Assembly: GCF_004217145.1 (NCBI RefSeq)
Contig: NZ_SHKR01000017.1
Span: forward strand, 1-64,000
Reading direction: 5' to 3'
Origin: Kribbella rubisoli
GTDB lineage: Bacteria; Actinomycetota; Actinomycetes; Propionibacteriales; Kribbellaceae
DNA: 64,000 nucleotides
This document shows positions 17,848 through 26,992 of this stretch, piece by piece (the first letter of the stretch is position 1; every line of letters begins with the position of its first letter). The notes under the pieces were generated by a model. That model made no database searches, had not been told where the DNA came from, and worked only from the letters and a program-made list of their open reading frames with translations. The translations under genes and the position numbers were made by a program.

Positions 17848-19215
17848 TCAGGCAGTGGCGGTGACGGGTGCCGTTGCGGTCCCGGCTATCGGGGTGCGGT
17901 CGGTGGCATTCTCCGGCGCGAGCAGGTCGCGGTCGCGGGTCTCCGGAGCGGCCAGTCCGGCGCCGACCGTGATCGCCATCGCGACCGTCATGTAGATCGC
18001 GACCGGCACCCAGGAGTCGAAGGCGCCCATCAGCGCGACCGCGATCAGCGGTGCGAAACCGCCACCGAGTACGGCGGCGAACTCGCGCCCCAGCGTGACA
18101 CCGGCGTACCGGTAGCGGCTGCCGAACAGCTCCGGGAAGTAGCTCATCGTCACCGCGACCCCGCCCTGGCAGGCGAAGACGAAGCCGATGATCATGGCCA
18201 GATAGATGACCGTGAGGTTACCGGTGCTCAAGGCAATGAACGTCGGGAACGGCAGGAGGAGCAACAGCCCGGTGATGCCGAGGAACAGCGGCCGCCGCCC
18301 GAACAGGTCGGACAGATACCCGAGCACGACCGCGCCGATGCCGCCGAAGATCGCTCCCACCAGCAGGATCTCCGGCACGGTCTGCGCGTCGATCTTCACG
18401 GTCCCCTTGAGGTAGGAGGCCATGAACACCTGGTACGTGTACGACTGCACGCTCAGCCCGACCGTCATCAAGGTGACCAGGGCAACGGCTTTCTTCCCGT
18501 TCCGGAACACCTCGCGCACCGGCGCGGCAGCCGCCGTACGGTCCGCCTTGATCTCGGCGAAGACCGGGGTCTCCTTCAGCTTCCGCCGCAGGATGTACGC
18601 CGCGATCGTGACGAAGGCACTGCTCAGGAACACCAGGCGCCAGCCCCACGACATCAACTGATCGTCCGGCAGCAGCTGGACCAGCGCCCACGCCCCAGCG
18701 CCGAGCGCCGTACCCGCCGCGGCACCGGTCATGATCAACGCCGCCAGTCGTCCGCGCTTGCCGCGCACGGCCGTCTCGGTCAGCAGGGTCGCGCCGCCGG
18801 ACTGCTCGGCGCCGGCGCCGAAGCCCTGCAGGAACCGGCTGAGCACGAGCAGGATCGGCGCCCAGACGCCCACCGACTCGTACGTCGGAAGCACGCCGAT
18901 CGCCATCGTCGCGACACCCATCAGCGTCAACGTGGCCACCAGGATCCACTTGCGCCCGAGCCGGTCGCCGTACCGCGAGAAGAACAAGCCGCCGAGCGGC
19001 CGCGCGCAGAAGCCGACCGCGTACGCGCTGAAGCTCGCCAGCAGCCCGGCCGTCGCGGAGATGTTGGGGAAGAACAGATGGCTGAAGACCAGCGCGGACG
19101 CGGTCCCGTAGATGACGAAGTCGTACTGCTCGAGCGCGGTGCCGATCAGGCCGGCGAGCGCGGCGCGGCGGGTCTCCTGCGGGGTCGGCTCAGGAGTCGA
19201 GGGGTTCGGTTCCAT
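17848..19215 (-). CDS. MFS transporter, metabolite:H+ symporter (MHS) type
   Basis: 455 aa, about 12 hydrophobic segments. Typical MHS features: LIGTALEQYDFVIYGTASAL at TM1, ARPLGGLFFSRYGDRLGRKW (motif A) and FLQGFGAGAEQSGG. MHS proteins import carboxylates such as shikimate, alpha-ketoglutarate or sugar acids. Position between two sugar-acid dehydrogenases suggests uptake of the operon's substrate, probably a hexonate. GAAGGAAA lies before the ATG at 19215. Confidence 0.88.
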   Translation of the reverse strand: MEPNPSTPEPTPQETRRAALAGLIGTALEQYDFVIYGTASALVFSHLFFPNISATAGLLASFSAYAVGFCARPLGGLFFSRYGDRLGRKWILVATLTLMGVATMAIGVLPTYESVGVWAPILLVLSRFLQGFGAGAEQSGGATLLTETAVRGKRGRLAALIMTGAAAGTALGAGAWALVQLLPDDQLMSWGWRLVFLSSAFVTIAAYILRRKLKETPVFAEIKADRTAAAAPVREVFRNGKKAVALVTLMTVGLSVQSYTYQVFMASYLKGTVKIDAQTVPEILLVGAIFGGIGAVVLGYLSDLFGRRPLFLGITGLLLLLPFPTFIALSTGNLTVIYLAMIIGFVFACQGGVAVTMSYFPELFGSRYRYAGVTLGREFAAVLGGGFAPLIAVALMGAFDSWVPVAIYMTVAMAITVGAGLAAPETRDRDLLAPENATDRTPIAGTATAPVTATA

Positions 19216-19235
19216 GGCGGATTTCCTTCGGGGTC

Positions 19236-20699
19236 TCAGGCCGCGGGCGAGGCGTGCGGCCGGGACGTACGGGAGCGCGCGGCCTCACGGGCCGCGGCGC
19301 GGACGCCGTCACGGGTGATGACGGCGACGTAGTCGGTCACGCGCCGGGCAAAGTCATTGCTCTCGGCAAGTTCTATGGAGAAGACCTGTCCGATCGCCGA
19401 CCGGACCAGTTCCCCGGTACTGCGGGACTGCGCCGCGAGCGCCCCGAGCCGCTCGCGGGCCGGATCGACCATCGCCCGCGCGTGCGGACCGGGATCGAAC
19501 CCGGACAGGGGTACGACGCAACACAGCCACGCGGCGACCGTGAGCGCGAGGTGTTCGGGCATCACGCCCTGCTTCAGCAGTTCGAGCGCGGGCTCGGGGA
19601 CCCGCTGCGGGAGCTTCACCGATCCGTCGCTGCCGACCTGCTGGGTCCGATGTCCGAGCGCGTCGTTGGACCACCGCTCGAACAGCGAGGCGATGTACGC
19701 CTTGACGTCGAAGTCGCGCGGCAGCGTGACGGTCGGCAGGTACTCGTCCTCGAGCACCGCCCGGGCAGCGGCCTCGATGAAACCGGTGGCGCGCGCCTCG
19801 GGGATCGTCGCGTGCCCGTCGAGCGCACCGAGGTACGCGATCAGGGAGTGGGTGCCGTTCAGCAGCCGGAGCTTGAGTAACTCGTAGGCCTCGACCTCGT
19901 CGGAGAAGATCGCACCGGCCCGCTCCCAGGCGGGTCGCCCGGCGGTGAAGCGGTCCTCCATCACCCACATCGTGAACGGCTCGGCCGGCACCGGGCTGCG
20001 GTCGTGCACCCCCAGCAGTTCGTACGCCGCAGCGCGGTAGGTATCCGTCGTCGCGGGCACGATGCGGTCGACCATCGAGTTCGGGAAGGCGACGTTCTCC
20101 GCGATCCAGCTCTCGGCCTTGCTGCCTTGCAGGAACTCGAGGATCAGCTCGCGGGTCTGCGCCCCGTTCGACTGCATGTTGTCGCAGTTGAGGACGGTGA
20201 TCGGGGCGCCGTGCGTCTCGGCCCGGCGTTCCAGCGCGCGAGCGATCTGGCCGATGACTGTGCGCGGCGTGGCGCCGGACAGGTCCGCGACGATGCCGGG
20301 GTGATCAAGTGCGAGCCGGTGAGTGCCGGGGTCCATGCAGTAGCCGTGTTCGGTCACAGTCATCGAGACGATGCGGGTGTCCTCGGCGGTAATGGCGTCG
20401 ACCACCGCGGCAGGGTTGCCGGCAGCAACGATGGCGCCGGTGTGGACACCCGGCACGCTGATCGACGAGCCCTCGGGTGACAGCTCGAGCACCGAGTAGA
20501 GACCGTCCTGCGCGTTCATCGCATCGGCGACCTCGGCCGAGCGGCTCGCGACACCGAGGATGCCCCAGCCGCCGCCGGCTTGTGCTGTGTAGACGGCTTG
20601 ATGCGCTCTGTGGAAGTTGCCGAGGCCCAAGTGCACGATGCCTGTGCTCATCGGCGCCTGACCGGCCAGCAGATGCTTGCGGACCGAGGTGCGGTTCAT
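19236..20699 (-). CDS. mannitol-dehydrogenase-family oxidoreductase (mannonate/fructuronate reductase-like)
   Basis: 487 aa from the ATG at 20699; a GTG at 20708, overlapping the upstream TGA as GTGA, is an equally possible start. Long-chain polyol dehydrogenase: NAD-binding IVHLGLGNFHRAHQAVYT near the N-terminus and the catalytic K-x4-N-x2-H in KLRLLNGTHSLIAYLG. The family covers mannitol 2-dehydrogenase, fructuronate reductase (UxuB) and altronate oxidoreductase. Next to a mannonate dehydratase, interconversion of a keto-hexonate and D-mannonate is the best inference. Confidence 0.87.
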   Translation of the reverse strand: MNRTSVRKHLLAGQAPMSTGIVHLGLGNFHRAHQAVYTAQAGGGWGILGVASRSAEVADAMNAQDGLYSVLELSPEGSSISVPGVHTGAIVAAGNPAAVVDAITAEDTRIVSMTVTEHGYCMDPGTHRLALDHPGIVADLSGATPRTVIGQIARALERRAETHGAPITVLNCDNMQSNGAQTRELILEFLQGSKAESWIAENVAFPNSMVDRIVPATTDTYRAAAYELLGVHDRSPVPAEPFTMWVMEDRFTAGRPAWERAGAIFSDEVEAYELLKLRLLNGTHSLIAYLGALDGHATIPEARATGFIEAAARAVLEDEYLPTVTLPRDFDVKAYIASLFERWSNDALGHRTQQVGSDGSVKLPQRVPEPALELLKQGVMPEHLALTVAAWLCCVVPLSGFDPGPHARAMVDPARERLGALAAQSRSTGELVRSAIGQVFSIELAESNDFARRVTDYVAVITRDGVRAAAREAARSRTSRPHASPAA

Positions 20700-20704
20700 G
20701 GCGC

Positions 20705-21922
20705 TCACCAGTCGGTCACAGAGCCGTCGAGCCGGCGCGCGACGGGCAGGTAGGCGGGTTCGTACGGGAACTTCGCGGCCAGCGTCTCGTCGAGCTCGAC
20801 GCCGAGACCGGGTGCTTCACCCGGATGCAGGTAGCCGTCGCTGAACGACCACGAATGCGGGAAGACCTCGTGCGCGAGAGCGTCGTACCCCATGTACTCC
20901 TGGATGCCGAAGTTGTGCGTCGACAGCCCGAGGTGGATGCTCGCGCCGAACGAGACCGGCGAGACGTCGGACGGGCCGTGCGGCGCGGCCTTGACCTGGT
21001 AGACGCTCGCAAGCGCAAGGATCGTGCGCAGGTGGCTGATCCCGCCGGCATGCGCGACCGCGACCCGGATGTAGTCGATCAGCTGCTCGGTGATCAGGTC
21101 CTTGCAGTCGTAGATCGAGTTGAACACCTCGCCGATCGCCAGCGGGGTGGTGGTGTGCTGCCGGACCAGCCGCAGTGCGTCCTGGTTCTCCGCCGGGGTC
21201 ACGTCCTCGAGCCAGAACAGGTCCGCGGGTTCGAGCGCCTTGCCGAGCCGCGCGGCCTGCTGCGGGGTCAGCCGGTGATGTGCGTCGTGCAGCAACGCCA
21301 ACTCGGGGCCGACGTGCTCACGCACGGCAGCGAGCACACCCGGGATGTGGCGCAGGTACGCATCGGTGTCCCACGACTCGACCACCGGTACGGCGCCACG
21401 CTTCGCCGGCTCGTATCCGCCGGCGTCGCGATGCACGCCGTACACCGTCTCCAGCCCTGGTACGCCGGACTGCGCGCGGACCGCCCGGAACCCGTCCTGT
21501 CGCCGCGCGTCGACCTCGTCGAGCAGCGCAGGAAGCTCCCACGCGGATGCGTGCGTGTAGGCGAGGACCTTGTCGCGGACCGCGCCGCCGAGCAGTTGGT
21601 ACACGGGCATCCCGGCCGCCTTGCCCTTGATGTCCCACAGGGCCAGGTCGACCGCGCTGATCGCGGCCATCGTGATCGGGCCGCGGCGCCAGTACGCCCC
21701 GCGGTAGAGGTACTGCCAGGTGTCCTCGATCCGCGCCGGGTCGAGTCCGGTCAGCAGCGGTACGACGTGGTCGCGCAGGTAGCTCGCGACGGCGAGTTCA
21801 CGGCCGTTGACGGTGGCGTCGCCGTACCCGACGAGGCCCTCCGCGGTCTGGACCTTGAGGGTGACGTAGTTGCGGCCGGGGCTGGTGACGATGACCTCGG
21901 CGGCGATGATGCGATCGGTCAT
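20705..21922 (-). CDS. manD: mannonate dehydratase-type enolase superfamily enzyme (ManD/RspA)
   Basis: 405 aa. Enolase-superfamily barrel with the ManD pattern: Asp and His in LLHDAHHRL, metal ligands in FWLEDVTP and [13 protein letters not shown] near residue 310 and IQEYMGYD at the end of the barrel. It dehydrates D-mannonate to 2-keto-3-deoxygluconate. The residue after HG is Pro. My recollection is that this Pro/Ala site separates low- and high-efficiency ManD enzymes, so this one may be a low-efficiency or alternative-hexonate type. Operon partners agree with a hexonate substrate. Confidence 0.88.
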   Translation of the reverse strand: MTDRIIAAEVIVTSPGRNYVTLKVQTAEGLVGYGDATVNGRELAVASYLRDHVVPLLTGLDPARIEDTWQYLYRGAYWRRGPITMAAISAVDLALWDIKGKAAGMPVYQLLGGAVRDKVLAYTHASAWELPALLDEVDARRQDGFRAVRAQSGVPGLETVYGVHRDAGGYEPAKRGAVPVVESWDTDAYLRHIPGVLAAVREHVGPELALLHDAHHRLTPQQAARLGKALEPADLFWLEDVTPAENQDALRLVRQHTTTPLAIGEVFNSIYDCKDLITEQLIDYIRVAVAHAGGISHLRTILALASVYQVKAAPHGPSDVSPVSFGASIHLGLSTHNFGIQEYMGYDALAHEVFPHSWSFSDGYLHPGEAPGLGVELDETLAAKFPYEPAYLPVARRLDGSVTDW

Positions 21923-21933
21923 GGTGGGTGCTC

Positions 21934-22881
21934 TCAGGATCGGACGAGGTTGCGCAGTTCGTTGCCCTCAGCAAGGGCCGTGATATTCGCTGCGATGTCG
22001 TGGATGCGGCCGCGGAACGTCTGCCGAGTGATCCCGGACAGGTGCGGTGTGAGCAGGACGTTGTCGAGCTCGCCGAACGGGGCCTTGGCAGGTCGGGCTT
22101 GGTCGCCGCTGGACGGGTACGAGTACCAGACGTCCAGTGCGGCGCCGCGGATCATGCGGTTGCGCAGGGCGTCGTACAGCGGTTGCTCCTGGACCAGCGG
22201 GCCGCGGGCAACATTCACTAGTACGCCGTCAGCGCCGAGCTGCTCGAGCTCCGCGGCGCCGATGATGCCGCGGGTGTCCTCGGTCAGCGGTGCCGAGACG
22301 ACGAGGGCATTGGACTCTTCCAGCAGTCTCGGGAGCTGGCTCGTGTCGCCGGCCCAGCTGAGCCCGTCGGCTTTTCCGCTCGCGGTCACGGCCTGGCCTT
22401 GGGCGCCGAAGGCTTGGAGGACTCGCCAGGTGGCCCGGCCGATGTGACCGAAGCCGAGGAAGCCGACCTTCGCGTCAGCCAGCGTCTGTGGCTGGGGGAG
22501 TGCCGGGTCGTAGACGGGCGAGCGCCAGCGGTTCGTGCGCAGGGCAGCGTCGGCCTGGGGGAGTTCGCGGCGGAGGGCGATCAGGGCCCAGACGATGTAC
22601 TCGGCGATCGAGTCCTCGTGGTGATAGGTGTTCGCGACCGGTACCTGGTCGGCGGTGCCGGCGGTGATCCGGTCCGTGCCGGCGCCGGCGACCTGGACGA
22701 GCCGGAGACCCGGCGCCGCGTCCGCCATCTCCTGGTCGAACACCGGACCGACGAGGACGTCGGCGGACTCGAGGCTTCCCAGCAGGTCGTCCGGCAGCCA
22801 ATCCAGTTCAGCGTCAGGCAGCAAGGTTTGCAGCTCCTCGCGCAGCGGCAGCAGGTTGGGGTCGGTGATGACGACTCTCAT
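21934..22881 (-). CDS. D-2-hydroxyacid dehydrogenase (NAD-binding)
   Basis: 315 aa. Conserved NAD motif [21 protein letters not shown], then [34 protein letters not shown] and LTPHLSGIT with the catalytic His. It probably reduces or oxidises a 2-keto/2-hydroxy acid; in this operon that could be a side branch of the hexonate route, but the substrate is not readable. Its ATG overlaps the LacI gene stop as ATGA, and manD follows 11 bp later. Confidence 0.88.
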   Translation of the reverse strand: MRVVITDPNLLPLREELQTLLPDAELDWLPDDLLGSLESADVLVGPVFDQEMADAAPGLRLVQVAGAGTDRITAGTADQVPVANTYHHEDSIAEYIVWALIALRRELPQADAALRTNRWRSPVYDPALPQPQTLADAKVGFLGFGHIGRATWRVLQAFGAQGQAVTASGKADGLSWAGDTSQLPRLLEESNALVVSAPLTEDTRGIIGAAELEQLGADGVLVNVARGPLVQEQPLYDALRNRMIRGAALDVWYSYPSSGDQARPAKAPFGELDNVLLTPHLSGITRQTFRGRIHDIAANITALAEGNELRNLVRS

Positions 22882-23903
22882 CCGTCGCTCCGATCGCGAC
22901 GCGCCGGCGTCCAGCCGGCGACCGGGCCGGTGCTCTGGCGGACGACCAGTTGGGTGGGCAGCGTGATCATGCGTGGCTCGGCCGGCGTCTCCGCGGTCAA
23001 TTGCTGGTGGAGCATGTCGATGCTCATCACTCCGGCGCGCGACATCGGCACCTGGATGCTGGTCAGGGTCGGCCGGCCGACCTCGGCGAGCGGGGTGTCG
23101 TCGATGCCGATCACGCTCAGCTCGCCCGGCACCTCGACACCGAGCGCGGCCGCGCCGGACATGATGCCCAGCGCCATCAGGTCGTTGTGGGCGATCACCG
23201 CGGTGGCGCCGGAGGCGACGACGCTGGCCGCTGCTGCCTGACCGCCGGCCACGGTCTCCGCCTGCCAGCCGAGCACCTCCAGCTCGATGTCGGCCTGGTC
23301 GGCGAGTTGCTGGATGGCCTCCACGCGCGTCTGGTTCGACCAGGACAGCGGCGAGCCCTGGGCATACGCGACGTGCTCGTGACCGAGAACGCGCAGGTAC
23401 TCCAGCGCCTGACGCAGACCGTCCGCGGCGTCCGGTACGACGCTGTTCGCCTCGTTGCTCGTCCGGTTCACCAGGACGAGTGGGGTGTCACCGCACAGCT
23501 CGACGATGTCGTGCGCGGGCAGGCGGGGCGAGCAGACGACGAACCCGTCGACGCGCTCGTGCAGCTCGCCGATGATCTCTCGCTCGCGGTCCGGGCTGCC
23601 GTCGGTGTCGGTCAGCACGACCGTCTGGCGGCGGTTCCAGCCGTGCGCCTGGGCAGCCTTGACGAAGCCCGCCCAGACCGGGTTGCCGATGTCCGGGACG
23701 ATCATCGCCACGGTGGCCGAGCGGGTCGGCAGGCTCGACCGCGAGCGGCGGCCGGCCGAGGCGACGTACCCGATCTCCTCCGCGGCGGTGATGATCCGGC
23801 GCAGGGTGTCGCGGCCGATCCGGTCCGGGTCGCTGAACGCCCTGGACGCGGTCGACAGCGAGACGCCCGCGCGCTGCGCGACGTCGGTCAGGGTGGGGTT
23901 CAC
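22878..23903 (-). CDS. LacI-family transcriptional regulator
   Basis: 341 aa from the GTG at 23903, which has GGGAG a few bases upstream. N-terminal HTH: TLTDVAQRAGVSLSTASRAFS and the hinge-helix region EIGYVASAGRRSRSS. The periplasmic-binding-like effector domain follows (VAMIVPDIGNPVWAGFVK, SVIGIDDTPLAEVGRPTLTS). First gene of the sugar-acid operon and likely its autoregulated repressor, released by a pathway intermediate. An array of TTG-CAAG units lies immediately upstream (23919-23968). Confidence 0.92.
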   Translation of the reverse strand: MNPTLTDVAQRAGVSLSTASRAFSDPDRIGRDTLRRIITAAEEIGYVASAGRRSRSSLPTRSATVAMIVPDIGNPVWAGFVKAAQAHGWNRRQTVVLTDTDGSPDREREIIGELHERVDGFVVCSPRLPAHDIVELCGDTPLVLVNRTSNEANSVVPDAADGLRQALEYLRVLGHEHVAYAQGSPLSWSNQTRVEAIQQLADQADIELEVLGWQAETVAGGQAAAASVVASGATAVIAHNDLMALGIMSGAAALGVEVPGELSVIGIDDTPLAEVGRPTLTSIQVPMSRAGVMSIDMLHQQLTAETPAEPRMITLPTQLVVRQSTGPVAGWTPARRDRSDG

Positions 23904-23918
23904 GAAGGCTCCCAGAGG

Positions 23919-23968
23919 TTGCGCCAAGGTTTCGGCAAGATTGCGCCAAGTTGCGCAAGCTTGTCAAG
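23919..23968. promoter_or_regulatory. promoter with tandem helically spaced operator-like units ahead of lacI
   Basis: Five units begin at 23919, 23931, 23941, 23951 and 23961: TTGCGCCAAG, TTCGGCAAG, TTGCGCCAAG, TTGCGCAAG and TTGTCAAG. Spacing is 10-12 bp, about one helical turn. Each unit is a small inverted repeat with a CG centre, like LacI-family operators. On the minus strand TTGACA (complement of 23962-23967) with CAATCT 18 bp later makes a plausible promoter embedded in the array. Confidence 0.6.
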
Positions 23969-24011
23969 ACCTTGGCCCTCCGGGAGCCGGCCGCGTGGTC
24001 TCAGCGTGGTG

Positions 24012-24392
24012 TCAGGCGGTCTGCCAGAGCCCCAGGACGTTGCCTTCCGGGTCCTTGAAGTACGCCGCGAAGCCCATGTCGCCGACCGGCAGCTTCTCGC
24101 CGACCCGCTCACCGCCGAGGCTCTCGATCGTCTTCCAGGCGGCGTCGATGTCCGGGACGTCGACGGTCAGGATCGGGCGGGTGAGCTCGCCGCTGCGCTG
24201 GTACATGCCGCCGTTGATGAAGCCGGGTTCGGACGGCATCGACTGCTCGTTCACCGGACCGGTCGACACCATCGTGTAGTTCATCTCGGGCATCTCCATC
24301 AGGTTCCACCCGAACGCCTCGCGGTAGAACGTCCGCGCTCGCTCGCCGTCGTCGTACGGCACCTCGAAGTGCACGATCCGTCCGGTCATCAC
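24012..24392 (-). CDS. VOC (glyoxalase/bleomycin-resistance-like) protein
   Basis: 126 aa. Single VOC unit pair: VHFEVPYDDGERARTFYREAFGW at the start, and AAYFKDPEGNVLGLWQ with the Glu/Asp-Pro-x-Gly-Asn motif at the end. The family contains many metal-dependent isomerases and dioxygenases. Substrate unknown. Start at the ATG 24392, divergent from the YciI gene at 24451. Its stop lies about 40 bp from the LacI promoter array, so the two units converge with it. Confidence 0.85.
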   Translation of the reverse strand: MMTGRIVHFEVPYDDGERARTFYREAFGWNLMEMPEMNYTMVSTGPVNEQSMPSEPGFINGGMYQRSGELTRPILTVDVPDIDAAWKTIESLGGERVGEKLPVGDMGFAAYFKDPEGNVLGLWQTA

Positions 24393-24450
24393 ACGCCCCT
24401 CCCGAGAGAAGTTCCCTTGCTGTCGACGCTAGACCTGCGACGATGGCTGG

Positions 24451-24780
24451 GTGAAGTACCTGCTGATGATCTGCGGTGACGCCTCCGCGACCGAGTACGC
24501 GAACGACGGATGCGGCGGGTGGTCCGAGGAGATGGAGGCCCGCGGCGTGGTGGCGGGCGGTGCGGGGCTGCGGCCGCCGCACGAGGCCACCACCGTGCGG
24601 GTACGCGACGACGAACTGCTGCTCACCGACGGGCCGTTCGCCGAGACGAAGGAGCAGATCGGCGGCTTCGTGCTGATCGACTGCGCAGACCTCGATGAGG
24701 CGATCGAGATCGCGTCGAAGCACCCTGCGGCCGGCTACGGCACGATCGAGATCCGCCCGGTGCTGGAGCCGCCGGTGTGA
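24451..24780 (+). CDS. YciI-like DGPF-domain protein, partner of the ECF42 sigma factor
   Basis: 109 aa from a GTG. Ferredoxin-like YCII/DGPF fold: begins VKYLLMICGD and carries the name-giving motif in LLTDGPFAETKEQIGGF. DGPF proteins are the constant genomic partners of ECF42 sigma factors and have been proposed to modulate them or to be their targets. Here the stop overlaps the sigma-factor GTG start (GTGA, 24777-24780), so translation is coupled. Usual length for the family. Confidence 0.9.
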   Translation: MKYLLMICGDASATEYANDGCGGWSEEMEARGVVAGGAGLRPPHEATTVRVRDDELLLTDGPFAETKEQIGGFVLIDCADLDEAIEIASKHPAAGYGTIEIRPVLEPPV

Positions 24781-25961
24781 CGTTGGAGGACATCTACCGG
24801 CAGGAGTGGGGCCAGGTGGTCGCCACTCTGATCCGTGTGACCGGCGACTGGGAGCTCGCCGAGGAGTGCGCGCAGGAGGCCTTCGCCGCTGCGCTCCAGC
24901 GGTGGCCGGTCGACGGCCTACCGGACCGGCCCGGTGCCTGGCTGACCACGACCGCACGCAACCGCGCGATCGACTGGCTGCGTCGTGAGGCGGTGGGTGC
25001 GGCCAAGATGCGTGAGGTTGTGGCTCTCGAGGACGACCAGGACCCGCCGTACGACGTGCCGGACGACCGGCTGCGCTTGATGTTCACCTGCTGCCATCCC
25101 GCACTGGCGATGGAGGCGCGGGTGGCATTGACGCTGCGCACGCTGGCCGGTCTGAGTACTGCGGAGATCGCGCGGGCCTTCCTGGTCCCGGAGACGACCA
25201 TGTCGAAGCGTCTGACCCGGGCGAAGCAGATGATCCAGCACGCCGGCATCCCGTACCGCGTACCGCCCGCGCATCTCCTGCCGCAGCGGACACCCGCCGT
25301 ACTCGCCGTCCTGTACCTGCTCTTCAACGAGGGGTACTCCGATGTCGTCCGAAGCAATCTGAGCGGTGAAGCGATCCGACTCGCCAGGCTGCTCGTCCAG
25401 CTCATGCCAGATCCAGAGCCCGTCGGACTGCTCGCTCTGATGCTTCTGCATGACGCTCGGCGCGACACGCGGCTGGCTGACGACGGCGCGCTCGTCACCC
25501 TCGATGACCAGGACCGCAGCAGCTGGGACCACAGCCAGATCAAGGAGGGCGTCGATCTGCTCGAGTCCGCGCTCGACCGTGGCGCTCCAGGCCCGTACCA
25601 GGTGCAGGCCGCCATAGCCGCCTGCCACGCGACCGCCCCCACCGCAGCCGACACGGACTGGCCACAGATCGCCGGTCTGTACGCCCAGCTCCCACAGACC
25701 CCGGTGGTCACGCTCAACCGCGCAGTAGCCATCGGCATGTCAGACAGCCCGGCGGTCGGACTCCACCTCGTCGAGGAGCTCTCCGAAGGCCCTCTGGCCG
25801 GTTACCACCTCCTGCCGGCCACCCGAGCCGACTTCCTCCGCCGGCTGGAACGCTGGCCCGACGCAAAGACGGCGTACCAAGAAGCCCTCGAACTTGCGAC
25901 CACGGATGCGGAGCGGCTGTACCTGAAGAAAAGATTGCGCGAGGTGTCTGTGCGGTCCTGA
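24777..25961 (+). CDS. ECF42-type RNA polymerase sigma factor with TPR-like C-terminal domain
   Basis: 394 aa, about twice a plain ECF sigma. N-terminal sigma2 (QEWGQVVATLIRVTGDWELAEECAQEAFA and TTARNRAIDWLRR) and sigma4 (LRTLAGLSTAEIARAFLVPETTMSKRLTRAKQMI) by about residue 165, then the long C-terminal extension of the ECF42 group (LYLLFNEGY, EAIRLARLL, LNRAVAIGM, FLRRLERWPDAKTAYQEAL). The extension is TPR-like and required for activity in studied members. No anti-sigma gene is present, as expected for ECF42. Target promoters unknown. Confidence 0.92.
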   Translation: MTLEDIYRQEWGQVVATLIRVTGDWELAEECAQEAFAAALQRWPVDGLPDRPGAWLTTTARNRAIDWLRREAVGAAKMREVVALEDDQDPPYDVPDDRLRLMFTCCHPALAMEARVALTLRTLAGLSTAEIARAFLVPETTMSKRLTRAKQMIQHAGIPYRVPPAHLLPQRTPAVLAVLYLLFNEGYSDVVRSNLSGEAIRLARLLVQLMPDPEPVGLLALMLLHDARRDTRLADDGALVTLDDQDRSSWDHSQIKEGVDLLESALDRGAPGPYQVQAAIAACHATAPTAADTDWPQIAGLYAQLPQTPVVTLNRAVAIGMSDSPAVGLHLVEELSEGPLAGYHLLPATRADFLRRLERWPDAKTAYQEALELATTDAERLYLKKRLREVSVRS

Positions 25962-25979
25962 GTCGTTCGTCGGTGGGGT

Positions 25980-26609
25980 ATGACGGATATCAGAACTGCG
26001 GTCGCGGCCGAGCGCACCGAACTGGCGGAGGTGCTGGCCCGACTGTCGGAGGACGACTGGGACAAGCCCACGTTGTGCAAGGAGTGGCGGGTGCGGGAGC
26101 TGGTCGCGCACATCACCATGCCGTACCGGATCTCGATGCCACGATTCCTGGCCGGACTGATCCAGGCAGGCGGCAAGTTCGACCGGTACGCCGACCGGCA
26201 GGCCCGCGCGGACGCTGCTGGACTGTCCTCAGCCGAACTGGTCGAATGCCTCCGCCAGAACGTCAACCACCCGTGGAAGCCACCGGGCGGCGGCTATGTC
26301 GGCGCACTGTCCCACGACGTCATCCACGGCCTCGACGTGACCGTTGCACTAGGCATCGATCGCCAGATCCCGGCCGAGCGACTGCACTACATCCTCGACG
26401 ACATGAACCCCCGGCAGGTCAAGTACTTCGGTGTCGACCTGACCGGCATCCAGCTGCAGGCCACCGACCTCGACTGGACCTACGGCACCGGCACACCGCT
26501 CACCGGCGCCGCCCAGCACCTCCTGCTGGTCCTGTGCGGCCGCACCCTCCCACCCAACCACCTGACCGGCCCCGACGCCGCCCGCTTCACCGCTGGAGTA
26601 GCCCGATGA
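25980..26609 (+). CDS. mycothiol-dependent maleylpyruvate isomerase-family (DinB-like) protein
   Basis: 209 aa. N-terminal DinB-like bundle of the TIGR03083 family: LSEDDWDKPTLCKEWRVRELVAHIT with the conserved W-R/D-v-r-e-l-v-x-H metal-site His, and ALSHDVIHGLDVTVALG with two further His residues. A C-terminal SCP-like part ends with LTGPDAARF. The family uses mycothiol as a cofactor; most members are uncharacterised. It follows the ECF42 gene by 18 bp and its stop overlaps the next VOC gene as ATGA. Confidence 0.82.
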   Translation: MTDIRTAVAAERTELAEVLARLSEDDWDKPTLCKEWRVRELVAHITMPYRISMPRFLAGLIQAGGKFDRYADRQARADAAGLSSAELVECLRQNVNHPWKPPGGGYVGALSHDVIHGLDVTVALGIDRQIPAERLHYILDDMNPRQVKYFGVDLTGIQLQATDLDWTYGTGTPLTGAAQHLLLVLCGRTLPPNHLTGPDAARFTAGVAR

Positions 26610-26992
26610 TCATCAGCCTCCCGATCGAGGACCGCCCCCGCTCCTACGCCTTCTACCAGGACGCCCTCGGCCTGGCCCCCGTAGGCGAACCCGACGCCGA
26701 CGGCATCCCCGAGCCCTTGCAATTCGCACTGGCGGACGGCATCACCATGATGCTCATCCCCACCGAGGGCTTCGGTTGGGTACTAGGTGACCAGCCCGCC
26801 GCACCGCATGGCCAGAGCGAATGCATCCTCACGGTGACCGTCGACAGCGAGGCTGCTGTCGACGCGCAGACCGCCAAGGCGATCGCCGCCGGGGCGGTAC
26901 AGGTGACTGCGCCCACACGTAAGCCGTGGGCGTACCTGGCTACCTTCACCGACCCCGACGGGCATCTGTGGATGGTTACTACTACCGACTGA
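26606..26992 (+). CDS. VOC-family protein
   Basis: 128 aa from the ATG at 26606 (MIISLPIEDRPRSYAFYQDAL). VOC fold with the C-terminal AYLATFTDPDGHLWMV carrying the D-P-D-G-H-x-W motif. The 5' half is C-rich like the end of the gene before it. Coupled to the upstream DinB-like gene by a 4-bp overlap, so the two may act together. Its 3' end overlaps the convergent beta-lactamase-fold gene by 11 bp. Substrate unknown. Confidence 0.82.
   Translation: MIISLPIEDRPRSYAFYQDALGLAPVGEPDADGIPEPLQFALADGITMMLIPTEGFGWVLGDQPAAPHGQSECILTVTVDSEAAVDAQTAKAIAAGAVQVTAPTRKPWAYLATFTDPDGHLWMVTTTD

Noticed and set aside
16729-19332. 867-codon plus-strand open frame
   Set aside because: Antisense to the clear MDR and MHS genes; composed of Arg/Gly/His-rich shadow sequence without any domain motif.
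20477-22447. 656-codon plus-strand open frame
   Set aside because: Antisense to manD and neighbours; no recognisable motif.
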